Part shown: positions 51,586-61,088 of the stretch, piece after piece | How the letters are laid out: every line of letters starts with the position of its first letter | Numbering within the stretch: position 1 is the first letter of the stretch | Assembly: GCA_035518815.1 (NCBI GenBank) | Contig: DATIXG010000095.1 | Location: 18,891-82,890, forward strand | Reading direction: 5' to 3' | Length of the DNA stretch: 64,000 nt | Source: AG25 sp035518815 | GTDB taxonomy: Bacteria; Gemmatimonadota; Gemmatimonadetes; Gemmatimonadales; GWC2-71-9 | Translations under genes and position numbers: made by a program | The notes under the pieces: generated by a model | The model's input: only the letters and a program-made list of their open reading frames with translations | What the model was told of the DNA's origin: nothing | Database searches by the model: none

Positions 51586-52712
51586 CCGAGCGCGGCCAGA
51601 AGCGCGTCGCCGAGGACCTCCACCTGCCAGCGCCGGAGCTCGCCGATCTGCGCGAGCCCGGCGCGGTTGTTTGGGCGAGCCCGAGCGACCGCCTCCAACG
51701 TGGGACGCCCACACAACACGCCGGCATCGAGCCCGAGCTCGAGCGCCAGGCGGTTGCGCGCCGCCTTCAACCGCTCGACCCGCGCGTCGAACTCCGGATC
51801 CTTGGGTCGACGCGGCACGCGGTCGATGCGTGGCAGCGCGTCCTCAGGCAGCGCCAGCGCGCGCTGCACGCCCGCGACAAGGTCGGCGCCGTAGCGGCGC
51901 ACGTGCGCGGGCGGCACGCCGCGGGTTTCGGCGAGTGCGGCTGCTGTCTGGGGTAGCGCGCGGCTCACGGCCAGGAGCACCTCGTTGTCGACGATGCGGA
52001 ACGTGGCGCGGTCCTGACGGGCCGCCAGCTCCTCCCGCCAGCGATGCAGCTCCCGCAGCGCAGCCAGTTGTCGACCGGTGAGGGTGCGCGCGCCCTTGAT
52101 GCGGAGGTACCCGTCGGCGCCATCGGATGCGCCGGTCCAGCGGAGCGACTCGAGCAGCCCGAATTCCTCTTCCGCCCAGCCCAACCTGCCCATCGACCGC
52201 AGCCGGTCGCGCAACCCTTCTCGCAGGGCCGGCAGATGGCGTGTGTCGGCCGCCGCGTACTCGAGCATTGCGGACGGCAAGGGACGCTGCGACCAATCGG
52301 CCCGTTGGTGCTCCTTGGTGAGAATGACACCGACATATTTCTGGAGCAGCGCCGCGAGCCCCACCGCCGGCTCGCCGGCCAGCTGCGCCGCGATGCGGGT
52401 GTCAAATAGCGCGGTGGCGTGAAATCCGTAGTCGCGGTCCAGCGTGCGGAGATCGTAGTCCGCATCGTGGAAGACTTTCTCCACTGTGCGATCAGCGAGC
52501 AGCTCGCCCAGCGGTGCGAGGTCGCTCAGGGCGAGGGGGTCGACAATGGCCGCGTGCGCTGCCGATGACAGCTGCACCAAACAGATGCGGTCCCGATACC
52601 GGTGGAAGCTCGCGGCCTCGGTATCCACGGCGACCAGTGCTTCCTGGCGCAGTGCCGCGACCACCTCACGTAGTTGCTCAGCTCGTGTTACGTAGCTGTC
52701 CACACTATCCAC
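51582..52712 (-). CDS. rnd: Ribonuclease D-like 3'-5' exonuclease with HRDC domain
   Basis: RNase D trims tRNA 3' ends. The 376-residue protein has the DEDD motifs VAVDTEAAS, HDADYDLRTLDRDYG and YAAADTRHLPAL, and an HRDC domain after about residue 200 (RQLAALRELHRWREELAARQD, VSRALPQTAAAL). The GTG start lies next to a small cluster of DnaA-box-like sites (CTATCCACA at 52705-52713, TGTGGGAAA at 52728-52736). It is divergent from nothing immediately: a small gene on the same strand is upstream. Confidence 0.9.
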   Translation of the reverse strand: MDSVDSYVTRAEQLREVVAALRQEALVAVDTEAASFHRYRDRICLVQLSSAAHAAIVDPLALSDLAPLGELLADRTVEKVFHDADYDLRTLDRDYGFHATALFDTRIAAQLAGEPAVGLAALLQKYVGVILTKEHQRADWSQRPLPSAMLEYAAADTRHLPALREGLRDRLRSMGRLGWAEEEFGLLESLRWTGASDGADGYLRIKGARTLTGRQLAALRELHRWREELAARQDRATFRIVDNEVLLAVSRALPQTAAALAETRGVPPAHVRRYGADLVAGVQRALALPEDALPRIDRVPRRPKDPEFDARVERLKAARNRLALELGLDAGVLCGRPTLEAVARARPNNRAGLAQIGELRRWQVEVLGDALLAALG

Positions 52713-52781
52713 ACACTGTCGCTTCGTTGTGGGAAACTACTGGGCCAACTGTCGCTATCATGTCGCGATGCTGTTGTCGCT

Positions 52782-52952
52782 TCACTCTTCTTTCCCCAGC
52801 TGTTCGAGGCCCAGGGCGATCTCTTCCAGGGCCTTCCCCAGCGTCTTGTAGAACTCGGGATCCGGGGGCTGAGGCGGTCCGCCCAGCGGATCGCCGGCGC
52901 ACTTTCGCGCGGCTCGCGCGGCGTGGCGAATGTAGTCTGTGGCAACGCGCAT
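52782..52952 (-). CDS. Small hypothetical protein
   Basis: The 56-residue product starts MRVATDYIRHAARAARKC and ends LGKALEEIALGLEQLGKEE. A GAGAGG lies 4-5 bases before the ATG, and the C-terminal part is a predicted amphipathic helix after a Pro-rich linker. I recognise no family. It is divergent from the PLP-enzyme gene with 24 bases between starts. Expression is supported by the ribosome site only. Confidence 0.5.
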   Translation of the reverse strand: MRVATDYIRHAARAARKCAGDPLGGPPQPPDPEFYKTLGKALEEIALGLEQLGKEE

Positions 52953-52976
52953 CGTCCTCTCGCGTGAAGGGGGCAC

Positions 52977-53957
52977 GTGGTCGATCCGACGGTAGTCGCC
53001 CGAAAGATACGCGGGGTGCTCGAGGTCAGGAGCCTCGGGATCTGGCCCACGCCGCTCCATCCGTACCCGGAGCTCGCGCAGGCGATGGGACTCGAGTCGC
53101 TGTGGCTGAAGCGCGAAGACCGCTCCGCTACGACCTGTGGGGGAAACAAGGTGCGCGGCCTCGAGCTGCTCTTCGCGGGAGCGCTTCCCGGGACGGTGTT
53201 CGTCACCGTGGGCGGCACCGCCTCGACGCATTGTCTCGCGACGGCGGTGCACGCGGCGGCGATCTCCTGCCCAGCGGTGTTGGCCCAGTTCCCTCAACCG
53301 GACACGGACGTGGCGCGGGCTGTCGCCGCAGCGTCCGAGCGGGCCGCCGCGGCAGTCGTGCGGGCGCGGTCGGTGCTCGGGATGCCGCTCGCGATCGCGC
53401 GCGCGTGGCGCGTGGCGCGGCGCTACGGGCCTCCGAAGTGGATACCGGGCGGCGGCGCCGAACCGCGCGCGGTGGTCGGGCACCTCCTGGCGGGCCTCGA
53501 GCTCGCCGACCAGCTCGCCGATGCTCCGGACGCAATCGTTGTCCCACTCGGCTCCGGCAGCACGGCGGCCGGACTCACGCTCGCGATGCGAGAGCTCGAG
53601 TGGGAGACACGCGTGGTGGCGGTGCGCGTCGCACCGCTCATTGTCGCCAACCGGTGGCGAGTCGCGCGGCTCGCGCGTGGGGCCGCGCGACTCCTGTCGC
53701 GGCACGGCATCGACGTCGACGGGTCGACACGGACTTCATTGATGGTGCTCGACGGCCTGGGGGCGGGGTACGGTCATCCCACGGCCGAGGGCGAACGCGC
53801 GCGGGCGCTCGCCGCGGCGCGCGGCGTGGCGCTCGAGCCGACCTACGGCGCGAAGGCATTTGCGGCGCTCCCCGTGCTCGGGGCGCGCGGGTTCCGACGC
53901 ATCGTGTTCTGGCATACCTTTGGCGCTCCGATCGACACCCCGAGACCCGTCGCGTGA
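52977..53957 (+). CDS. PLP-dependent D-cysteine desulfhydrase / ACC deaminase-family enzyme
   Basis: The 326-residue protein belongs to the fold-type II tryptophan synthase beta family. The PLP lysine lies in CGGNKVRGLELL (about residue 58), followed by TVGGTASTHCLAT for phosphate binding and a glycine-rich VVPLGSGSTAAGL. Substrate choice (D-cysteine, ACC, or another small amino acid) cannot be set from sequence. The GTG at 52977 is in front of the GGCACG leader. Its stop overlaps the thioesterase-hydrolase fusion (GTGA). Confidence 0.85.
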   Translation: MVDPTVVARKIRGVLEVRSLGIWPTPLHPYPELAQAMGLESLWLKREDRSATTCGGNKVRGLELLFAGALPGTVFVTVGGTASTHCLATAVHAAAISCPAVLAQFPQPDTDVARAVAAASERAAAAVVRARSVLGMPLAIARAWRVARRYGPPKWIPGGGAEPRAVVGHLLAGLELADQLADAPDAIVVPLGSGSTAAGLTLAMRELEWETRVVAVRVAPLIVANRWRVARLARGAARLLSRHGIDVDGSTRTSLMVLDGLGAGYGHPTAEGERARALAAARGVALEPTYGAKAFAALPVLGARGFRRIVFWHTFGAPIDTPRPVA

Positions 53958-55174
53958 CCGTTCTGCCCAGCGTCGAGTTGACTGTGTACGCGTACGATTG
54001 CGATGCCTTCGGTCATTTGAATCACGCGACGGCGCTCGCGCTGCTCGAGCGCGCGCGCTGGGACAGTCTGGCGCGGGGACCAGGGAGCGACCTGTTTCAT
54101 CGCAACGGGGTCATGCCGGTGGTCCGCAAGGCGAATGTCGAGTACCGGGCGGCGGTGTTTCCGGGTGACGTGCTGCGGGTGGAGCTGACCGTGCCCGATC
54201 GCGGTACGACGAGCTGGACCGTGCGCCATGTCGTGACACGCGCCTCGGACAGCGTGCCGGTGTTCGAGGCCGATGTGGTGCTCGTGTGCGTGGACCGAAC
54301 AGGGCGCCCCACCCCGCTGCCGGACGAGCTCACGGCGCTGCTCGGTCCGCGGACGTCGGGCGCGCACGCGACGCGGCGGGTCACGGTCGAGGGAGGCAGC
54401 GCCGAGCTGACGGTGGATGTGCGGGGTGACGGGCTGCCGGTGTTGTTCGTCCACGGGTTTCCATTCGATCGCACCATGTGGCGTCACCAGGTCGCAGCGT
54501 TGACCCGGTATCGGCGCATCGCCCCTGACCTCTGCGGCGTCGGCGACTCGCGCGGCGCCGGCGATGAGTACTCCATGGGACGCTACGCCGACGACCTGGC
54601 GGCCTTGCTCGATTCCCTCGACGTGCGGCGCGCGGTGATTTGCGGACTATCGATGGGGGGCTATATCGCGTTCGAGTTGGTGCGACGGCATCCCGAGCGC
54701 GTGCGCGCGCTCATGCTGTGCGACACGCGCGCGAGTCCGGACGCCGATGGTGCGCGGCGCCGGCGCGACGAGCTCGCGGCGCTCGCGGGTCGGGAGGGAC
54801 CGGGCGCCGTAGGAGAGCAGCTCATCCCGAACCTCCTGGGCGCCGCGACACGGGCGGAGCGCCCGGAGATCCTCGAGCAGTGCCTGGCGATGTCGCGCCG
54901 GTACTCAGTCCCGGGCATGGCGGGCGCGCTCCGCGCGATGCGGGACCGGCCGGACTCGACGCCCGATCTTCCGAAGATCGGGGTGCCGACGCTCGTGATG
55001 GTGGGAGCGGAAGACCCGACCAGCCCGCCAGCCGTCATGGAGGCGATGGCGAAGGCGATTCCCCGCGCTCGCTACGTTGTGATTCCCGGCGCCGGCCACG
55101 TGTCGCCGCTCGAGCAGCCGCTCGCGAGCAGCCGGACCATGGCGGATTTTCTGGACGGACTTCCGCCCGCCTAG
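53954..55174 (+). CDS. Fusion of acyl-CoA thioesterase (hotdog) and alpha/beta hydrolase
   Basis: The 406-residue protein joins two folds. Residues about 1-135 are a 4HBT-type thioesterase with YDCDAFGHLNHATALALLERARW, where the Asp and Asn-His match the family. Residues about 150-400 are an alpha/beta hydrolase with LFVHGFPFDRTMW (oxyanion region), CGLSMGGYIAFEL with nucleophile Ser233, and VIPGAGHVSPLEQP with the catalytic His. No stop, frameshift or start separates them: both halves read in one frame. It overlaps the PLP gene (GTGA). Which thioester and ester it uses is unknown. Confidence 0.86.
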   Translation: MTVLPSVELTVYAYDCDAFGHLNHATALALLERARWDSLARGPGSDLFHRNGVMPVVRKANVEYRAAVFPGDVLRVELTVPDRGTTSWTVRHVVTRASDSVPVFEADVVLVCVDRTGRPTPLPDELTALLGPRTSGAHATRRVTVEGGSAELTVDVRGDGLPVLFVHGFPFDRTMWRHQVAALTRYRRIAPDLCGVGDSRGAGDEYSMGRYADDLAALLDSLDVRRAVICGLSMGGYIAFELVRRHPERVRALMLCDTRASPDADGARRRRDELAALAGREGPGAVGEQLIPNLLGAATRAERPEILEQCLAMSRRYSVPGMAGALRAMRDRPDSTPDLPKIGVPTLVMVGAEDPTSPPAVMEAMAKAIPRARYVVIPGAGHVSPLEQPLASSRTMADFLDGLPPA

Positions 55175-55695
55175 TCCCCGCTTGTGAGGGTCACCCATTT
55201 GTCCCTACGATCGTCCCAATAGTAGATGAGCGACGCCTTGCCCGGACCGAGGTTGCGAATGCCGTCGTGTGTGATTGGTACGGGTTGTGGCTGCGGAATC
55301 CGGGCCGCGTCCTCGAGAGCGATCGTCCGCGCGAAGATCGGTGGCCCTCCCGCGACGGTCTGGAGATACTCCGCGTCCGTCGCCACCGCGACCTCGCTGG
55401 GATGCCGGGGCGCCGCGCCGTTCCAAAAGACCAGGATGCTGGAATAACCGTGGACGGCGCACAGGACGGCCCAATCCACCTGCGTGGAGCGCCGAAAATG
55501 TCCTTGGACGACGTTCTGGGGCGTCGTGTCCGATGGGACCTGGGGAATCGAGCATTGTCGGCGCTCGAGCTCGTCGCGGATCGCCTGCGGCAGCGCGGGG
55601 AACGCGGAGGGGGCGAGTTGGCCGGCCGCCGGAGGAAGCCCGAAGTGGAGGGCTCCGACGACCACGAGACAGATGCGTATCGTCGATCGACGCAT
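55171..55695 (-). CDS. Secreted hypothetical protein
   Basis: The 174-residue protein has a signal peptide (IRICLVVVGALHFGLPPAAGQ), then a globular part with RRQCSIPQV, VQGHFRRSTQVDWAVLCAVHGYSSILVFW and ASLIYYWDDRRDKWVTLTSGD. Two Cys could pair. I recognise no domain. Its stop overlaps the fusion-gene stop by 4 bases in a convergent pair. A periplasmic role is likely. Confidence 0.65.
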   Translation of the reverse strand: MRRSTIRICLVVVGALHFGLPPAAGQLAPSAFPALPQAIRDELERRQCSIPQVPSDTTPQNVVQGHFRRSTQVDWAVLCAVHGYSSILVFWNGAAPRHPSEVAVATDAEYLQTVAGGPPIFARTIALEDAARIPQPQPVPITHDGIRNLGPGKASLIYYWDDRRDKWVTLTSGD

Positions 55696-55766
55696 GGAAG
55701 CCGCTTGCCCACGCGCGGGGAATCGGGTCGTCCGTGCTCCCGCGCGACCTCCCTAACTAGACGAGC

Positions 55767-56039
55767 TCAACTCCCCTTACGTTGAGGCTTGCCGGGCGGG
55801 GTCGCGCTCTGGAACACGTCCTTATTCTTGGCTATGAACGACTTCCAATTCTCAGGCGTGTCCTCCTCCGGGAAGATCGCCGTTACCGGGCACTCAGGCT
55901 CGCAGGCGCCGCAATCGATGCACTCGTCGGGATGGATGTAGAGCTGGTCCTCCCCCTCGTAGATGCAGTCCACCGGACACACATCCACGCAGGAGCGGTC
56001 TTTCACACCGATACAAGGCTCGGCAATGATGTACGGCAT
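55767..56039 (-). CDS. 7Fe ferredoxin ([3Fe-4S] plus [4Fe-4S])
   Basis: The 90-residue protein starts MPYIIAEPCIGVKDRSCVDV and has CPVDC, then DECIDCGACEPECPV. The first cluster motif Cys-x7-Cys-x3-Cys lacks the second Cys of an 8Fe ferredoxin, so one site should hold a [3Fe-4S] cluster, as in Thermus and Azotobacter ferredoxin I. It is an electron carrier. A C-terminal EDTPENWKSFIAKNKDVF follows. The gene is divergent from a TetR gene across 180 bp; the palindrome there may control both. Confidence 0.93.
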   Translation of the reverse strand: MPYIIAEPCIGVKDRSCVDVCPVDCIYEGEDQLYIHPDECIDCGACEPECPVTAIFPEEDTPENWKSFIAKNKDVFQSATPPGKPQRKGS

Positions 56040-56191
56040 CGTCGGCTTGGTGCCTCGCAGGAGACTGAGGATTGGAGTGCGACGCGCGAAACATAGAATG
56101 ACCCCGACTACCGTCAAGGTGGGCGCGCGGAGCCCGTTGAGGTACTGATGAGTATCTGAACTTCCTCCGGCGAGTCGGCGACTTGCCATTC

Positions 56192-56228
56192 ACGATACCT
56201 ACCAGTATCGTAGATACTCATGAGTATC
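56192..56228. promoter_or_regulatory. Two inverted repeats, probable TetR operator overlapping its start codon
   Basis: ACGATAC (56192-56198) faces GTATCGT (56205-56211) across 6 bases. Directly after lies GATACTCATGAGTATC (56213-56228), a perfect 16-bp palindrome whose centre contains the ATG of the tetR gene (56220). A related GATGAGTATC lies at 56147-56156. A repressor bound here would block its own translation start and possibly transcription of the divergent ferredoxin gene. Confidence 0.8.
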
Positions 56229-56639
56229 ATCCGCGCGAGGCGCAAGTCGGAAACCCGCGCCCTCCTCATCGAGGCCGGACTCCGCGTATTCGCGGAACGC
56301 GGTCTCGAGTTGGCGACGCTGGACGATGTGGCTGCTGCCGCCGGCTTCACGAAGGGCGCGATCTACCGCCAGTTTCCGTCGAAAGGGGCGTTCCTGCTCG
56401 GGTTGTTCGAGCAGTATGCGGCCGTGGCGCGCGCTGGCGCGGGAGGGCGTCGCGCGGCGTGGTTCGTCCCCATCACAATCCAGTTCGCCGCGCAGGCGCT
56501 GCGCGATCCGCTGCTGCGTCGTCGCTTTGCGGTGGTGTTGTCGGAGGCGCCGGACGGCGGCACTCCGGACGGAGAGCTGCTCAGGGCCCTGGGCCGGGTG
56601 CTGCGCGTCCCCGCGTCGACCCCCGCGCCCCCGGCATGA
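56220..56639 (+). CDS. Short TetR/AcrR-family regulator
   Basis: The 139-residue protein has an N-terminal TetR helix-turn-helix (RALLIEAGLRVFAERGLELATLDDVAAAAGFTKGAIYRQFPSKGAFL). The C-terminal ligand domain is short: about 85 residues against the usual 130-150. It may be truncated or a compact form; no frameshift was evident. The start codon sits in a perfect palindrome. The stop is followed by the convergent thiC stop one base later. The ferredoxin gene is divergent. Confidence 0.88.
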   Translation: MSIIRARRKSETRALLIEAGLRVFAERGLELATLDDVAAAAGFTKGAIYRQFPSKGAFLLGLFEQYAAVARAGAGGRRAAWFVPITIQFAAQALRDPLLRRRFAVVLSEAPDGGTPDGELLRALGRVLRVPASTPAPPA

Positions 56640-56640
56640 C

Positions 56641-57963
56641 TCAGTCGGCCGGCACTGCCTCCTGCCCGAGCTTGCGCGTAATTTCGCGCGTGACGTGCAT
56701 GGAGCAGAACTTCGGCCCGCACATCGCGCAGAATTCGGCCGACTTGAAGTAGTCGGCGGGGAGCGCTTCGTCGTGGAGGGCGCGGGCGCGCTCCGGATCG
56801 AGCGACAGGCGGAACTGTTCGTTCCAGTCGAATGCGAAGCGAGCGCGCGACAGCGCATCGTCCCGGTCGCGTGCTCCGGCTCGCCCGCGCGCGATGTCGG
56901 CGGCATGCGCCGCGATCTTATAGGCGATCACGCCCTCTCGCACCTCCTCGGCATTCGGCAGGCCGAGGTGCTCCTTGCGCGTCACGTAGCACAGCATGTC
57001 CGCTCCGTACCAGCCGATCATCGCCGCGCCGATTGCCGAAGTGATGTGATCGTACCCCGGCGCGATGTCGGTCACGAGTGGGCCGAGCGTGTAGAAGGGC
57101 GCCTCGTGGCACGCCTCCTTCTGCCGGCGGACGTTCTCCTCGATGAGGTGCATCGGCACGTGCCCCGGGCCCTCGATCATCACCTGCACGTCGCGAGCCC
57201 ACGCGCGCGTGGTCAGCTCGCCGAGCGTCGCGAGCTCCGCGAACTGCGCCCGGTCGTTCGCATCGGCGAGCGATCCCGGACGCAGTGCGTCGCCCAGGGA
57301 GAGTGTCACGTCGTAGGTGCGCGCGATTTCGAGGATCTCGTCGAAGCGCGTATAGAACGGATTCTGCCGGTTGTGGTGCATCATCCAGTAGGCGTGTAGC
57401 GACCCGCCGCGCGAGACGATGCCCGTCACGCGGGTCAGCGCGAGCCCCACGTGCTCGCGCAGAATGCCGCAGTGCACCGTGACGTAGTCCACGCCCTGGC
57501 GTGCCTGGTGCTCCACCATGTCGAGCAGATCGTTCTCCGTCACGTCCTCGACGGTCTTGGCGGCCGTAACGGCCTGATAGATCGGCACCGTGCCGATGGG
57601 GACGGGCGACGCCGCGAGAATCGCCTGCCGAATGGCGTCGATGTCGCCTCCGGTCGAGAGATCCATCACCGTGTCGGCCCCGTAGTGCACGGCGTGATGC
57701 AGCTTCTCGAGCTCTTGCTCGATGTTCGACTCCACCGCCGAGTTGCCGATATTCGCGTTGATCTTGACGCTCGCCACCTTGCCGATGGCCATCGGATCGA
57801 GCGCCTGCTCGAGGTGGTTCACGTTGGCGGGGATGATCAGTCGCCCCCGGGCGACCTCATCGCGGATCAACTCGGCAGTGAGTCCTTCGCGCTCCGCGAC
57901 GCGCTGCATCTCGGGGGTGATGGTGCCCTCGCGGGCGAAGTGCATCTGGGTGCGGCAGGTCAT
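56641..57963 (-). CDS. thiC: Phosphomethylpyrimidine synthase ThiC
   Basis: ThiC converts aminoimidazole ribotide to the HMP-P precursor of thiamine. The 440 residues include RGRLIIPANVNH, NANIGNSAVESN, YGADTVMDLSTGGDI, SLGDALRPGSL and the C-terminal iron-sulfur site FCAMCGPKFCSMH (three Cys). The length fits the shorter bacterial type without the N-terminal extension. A TPP riboswitch precedes the ATG, and its 3' end overlaps the ribosome site. Confidence 0.97.
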   Translation of the reverse strand: MTCRTQMHFAREGTITPEMQRVAEREGLTAELIRDEVARGRLIIPANVNHLEQALDPMAIGKVASVKINANIGNSAVESNIEQELEKLHHAVHYGADTVMDLSTGGDIDAIRQAILAASPVPIGTVPIYQAVTAAKTVEDVTENDLLDMVEHQARQGVDYVTVHCGILREHVGLALTRVTGIVSRGGSLHAYWMMHHNRQNPFYTRFDEILEIARTYDVTLSLGDALRPGSLADANDRAQFAELATLGELTTRAWARDVQVMIEGPGHVPMHLIEENVRRQKEACHEAPFYTLGPLVTDIAPGYDHITSAIGAAMIGWYGADMLCYVTRKEHLGLPNAEEVREGVIAYKIAAHAADIARGRAGARDRDDALSRARFAFDWNEQFRLSLDPERARALHDEALPADYFKSAEFCAMCGPKFCSMHVTREITRKLGQEAVPAD

Positions 57964-57967
57964 GATG

Positions 57968-58053
57968 AACTCCCTTCGCCGGTGCGAACCGGATCAGGTT
58001 CAAAGGGTGTGATCTCAGCCCGCCTTGTGAAGCGCGGGCACCCCTGTCACTGT
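57968..58053 (-). promoter_or_regulatory. TPP riboswitch (THI box) controlling thiC
   Basis: On the reverse strand the THI elements appear in order: CAGGGGTGCCC, GGGCTGAGATCACACCC, TTTGAACCTGATCCGGTT and CACCGGCGAAGGGAGTT. The GGGAG at the 3' end (57971-57975) is also the ribosome site of thiC, 7 bases before the ATG. Binding of thiamine diphosphate should therefore lock the ribosome site (translation control); no separate terminator hairpin fits in the gap. Confidence 0.93.
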
Positions 58054-58089
58054 GGAATGTACACCGACTGGCGGGGGCGGACAGCGCCC

Positions 58090-58635
58090 TCAGATCTCTC
58101 GAGGCGTCTTCGGTCCGTAGCGCTCGGACGGGGTGTGGAGCTTTTCCCACTCGGTGCGATAGGCGAAGGCGTCGTGCCCCACTGCCCGGTCGACGGCGAG
58201 AATGCCGTCCAGATGATCGATCTCGTGCTGCAACAGCTCCGCCATCGCGCCCTCGACTTGCATGGTGTGCGCCTTGCCCTTCAAGTCGGTGTAGGCCAGC
58301 GTTGCCTGCCAGGCGCGCGTCACCCGCACCAGGAGGTTGGGGAAGCAGAAGCAGCTGTCCCACACCATGAAATCCTCCGGACCGACGTCCGTGATCTCCG
58401 GATTCACCATGGTCCAGCGCTGCTTATCGAGCTCCACGAACACGATGCGCACCGGCGCGCCGATCTGCGGCGCGGCGAGGGCGCGGCCCATGTGGTGTTT
58501 GCGGCGCGCCGCGCGGACAGTGTCGCGAAGATCGTCGGCCACAAGGCGCGTCGCCGCGGACTTGTAGTCCTTCACCGGCTCGCACCGCGTGCGGAGAATC
58601 GGGTCTCCGAGGAGACGAATTCGGCGGCCTGCCAT
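58090..58635 (-). CDS. def: Peptide deformylase-family protein with divergent motif 2
   Basis: The 181-residue protein has motif 1 as MGRALAAPQIG and motif 3 as LLQHEIDHLDG with both zinc His and catalytic Glu. Motif 2, normally EGCLS, reads WDSCFCFPN; the zinc Cys is kept but the context is unusual and has a second Cys two residues on. It may be a true deformylase or a specialised relative. The ATG at 58635 is preferred to a TTG three codons upstream. No fmt gene is adjacent. Confidence 0.88.
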   Translation of the reverse strand: MAGRRIRLLGDPILRTRCEPVKDYKSAATRLVADDLRDTVRAARRKHHMGRALAAPQIGAPVRIVFVELDKQRWTMVNPEITDVGPEDFMVWDSCFCFPNLLVRVTRAWQATLAYTDLKGKAHTMQVEGAMAELLQHEIDHLDGILAVDRAVGHDAFAYRTEWEKLHTPSERYGPKTPREI

Positions 58636-58713
58636 GGGCGGCAAATGTTGGGGGTTCCCCGCCGAAGCGCAAACTGCACCAAGGGCGTACTTTCAGCCGG
58701 CCTTTCACTTTGG

Positions 58714-58742
58714 TTGACAATCCCGAGTAAGTTGCTTAGGAT
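58714..58742 (+). promoter_or_regulatory. Strong sigma-70-type promoter of the suf operon
   Basis: TTGACA at 58714-58719 and TAGGAT at 58737-58742 are 17 bases apart, close to consensus. A transcript starting near 58750 would have a leader of about 140 bases before sufB. The leader includes no obvious IscR or Rrf2 site that I can recognise. The deformylase gene is divergent, 78 bases to the left. Confidence 0.72.
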
Positions 58743-58890
58743 TCCAAAGTCGAGGGTGCAAACCATGCGCAACCCTCGGTCGGCAAAGCACTTCGGGGCG
58801 GTCCGCCGGAGCTCGAGCCCGCGCACCACATCTCTGCCAGGCACTAGGGCCTCCGTCAGGCTCCGTCCCCGCATCTCTCATGGAGCGTTC

Positions 58891-60323
<1,433 letters not shown>

Positions 60324-60327
<4 letters not shown>

Positions 60328-61088
60328 CGCCGCTCCTCGAGATCCGGAATCTCCACGCTACAGCGGACGCCCGCGAGATCCTGCGCGGCATCGACCTCAC
60401 CGTCAACGCCGGCGAAGTGCACGCCATCATGGGGCCGAACGGTTCCGGCAAGAGCACGCTCGCCCAGGTGCTCGCGGGCCATCCCTCGTTCACCGTAACC
60501 GAGGGAACGGCGCGCTTCGCGGGACAGGATCTGCTCGCGCTCAAGCCCGAAGAGCGCGCCCGCGAGGGGCTGTTCCTCGCCTTCCAGTATCCGGTGTCGG
60601 TTCGCGGCATCACGAACGCCTACTTCCTCCGCGCCGCGCTGAACGCGGTCCGCAAACATCGCGGTGAGCCGGAGTTCGGGCCCGTCGAATTCATGGATCT
60701 GCTCGACGCTAAGCTGAAGGCGATCGGATGGGACGACACCTTCCTCGAGCGTCCGGTGAACGAGGGTCTGTCGGGTGGTGAGAAGAAGCGGAACGAAATC
60801 CTGCAGCTCGCCGTGCTCGAACCGAGGCTGGCGATACTCGATGAGACCGACTCGGGACTCGACATCGACGCGTTGAAGACGGTCGCGCAGGCCGTGGACC
60901 GGCTGCGTCGTCCGGACGCGGCGACGGTCATCGTGACGCACTACTACCGGATCCTCACGCACATCGAGCCCGACGTCGTGCATGTGCTCTCGGGTGGACG
61001 CATCGTGAAGTCGGGCGGCAAGGAGCTCGCGCTCGAGCTCGAAGAAAAGGGATACGAGTGGACCCGGGACGAAGCGCCGGTCGCGTGA
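60324..61088 (+). CDS. sufC: Fe-S cluster assembly ATPase SufC
   Basis: SufC is the ABC-type ATPase of the SufBCD complex. The 254 residues have Walker A GPNGSGKST, a SufC-type Q-loop FLAFQYPV, the signature LSGGEKKRNEI, and Walker B AILDETDSGLDIDALK. The GTG overlaps the sufB stop by 4 nt, and the stop overlaps sufD. Expression is coupled in the operon. Confidence 0.97.

Noticed and set aside
52514..53953. An 886-codon open frame that continues upstream of the thioesterase-hydrolase fusion
   Set aside because: The upstream 480 codons overlap the well-supported PLP-enzyme gene and the small gene region, show no family motif, and have low-complexity Arg-rich translation typical of high-GC shadow frames. 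The true start is the GTG at 53954.
57451..58890. A 958-codon frame ending with SufB
   Set aside because: The N-terminal about 480 codons run antisense to thiC, its riboswitch and the deformylase gene and are not conserved; SufB begins at 58891 with a ribosome site.
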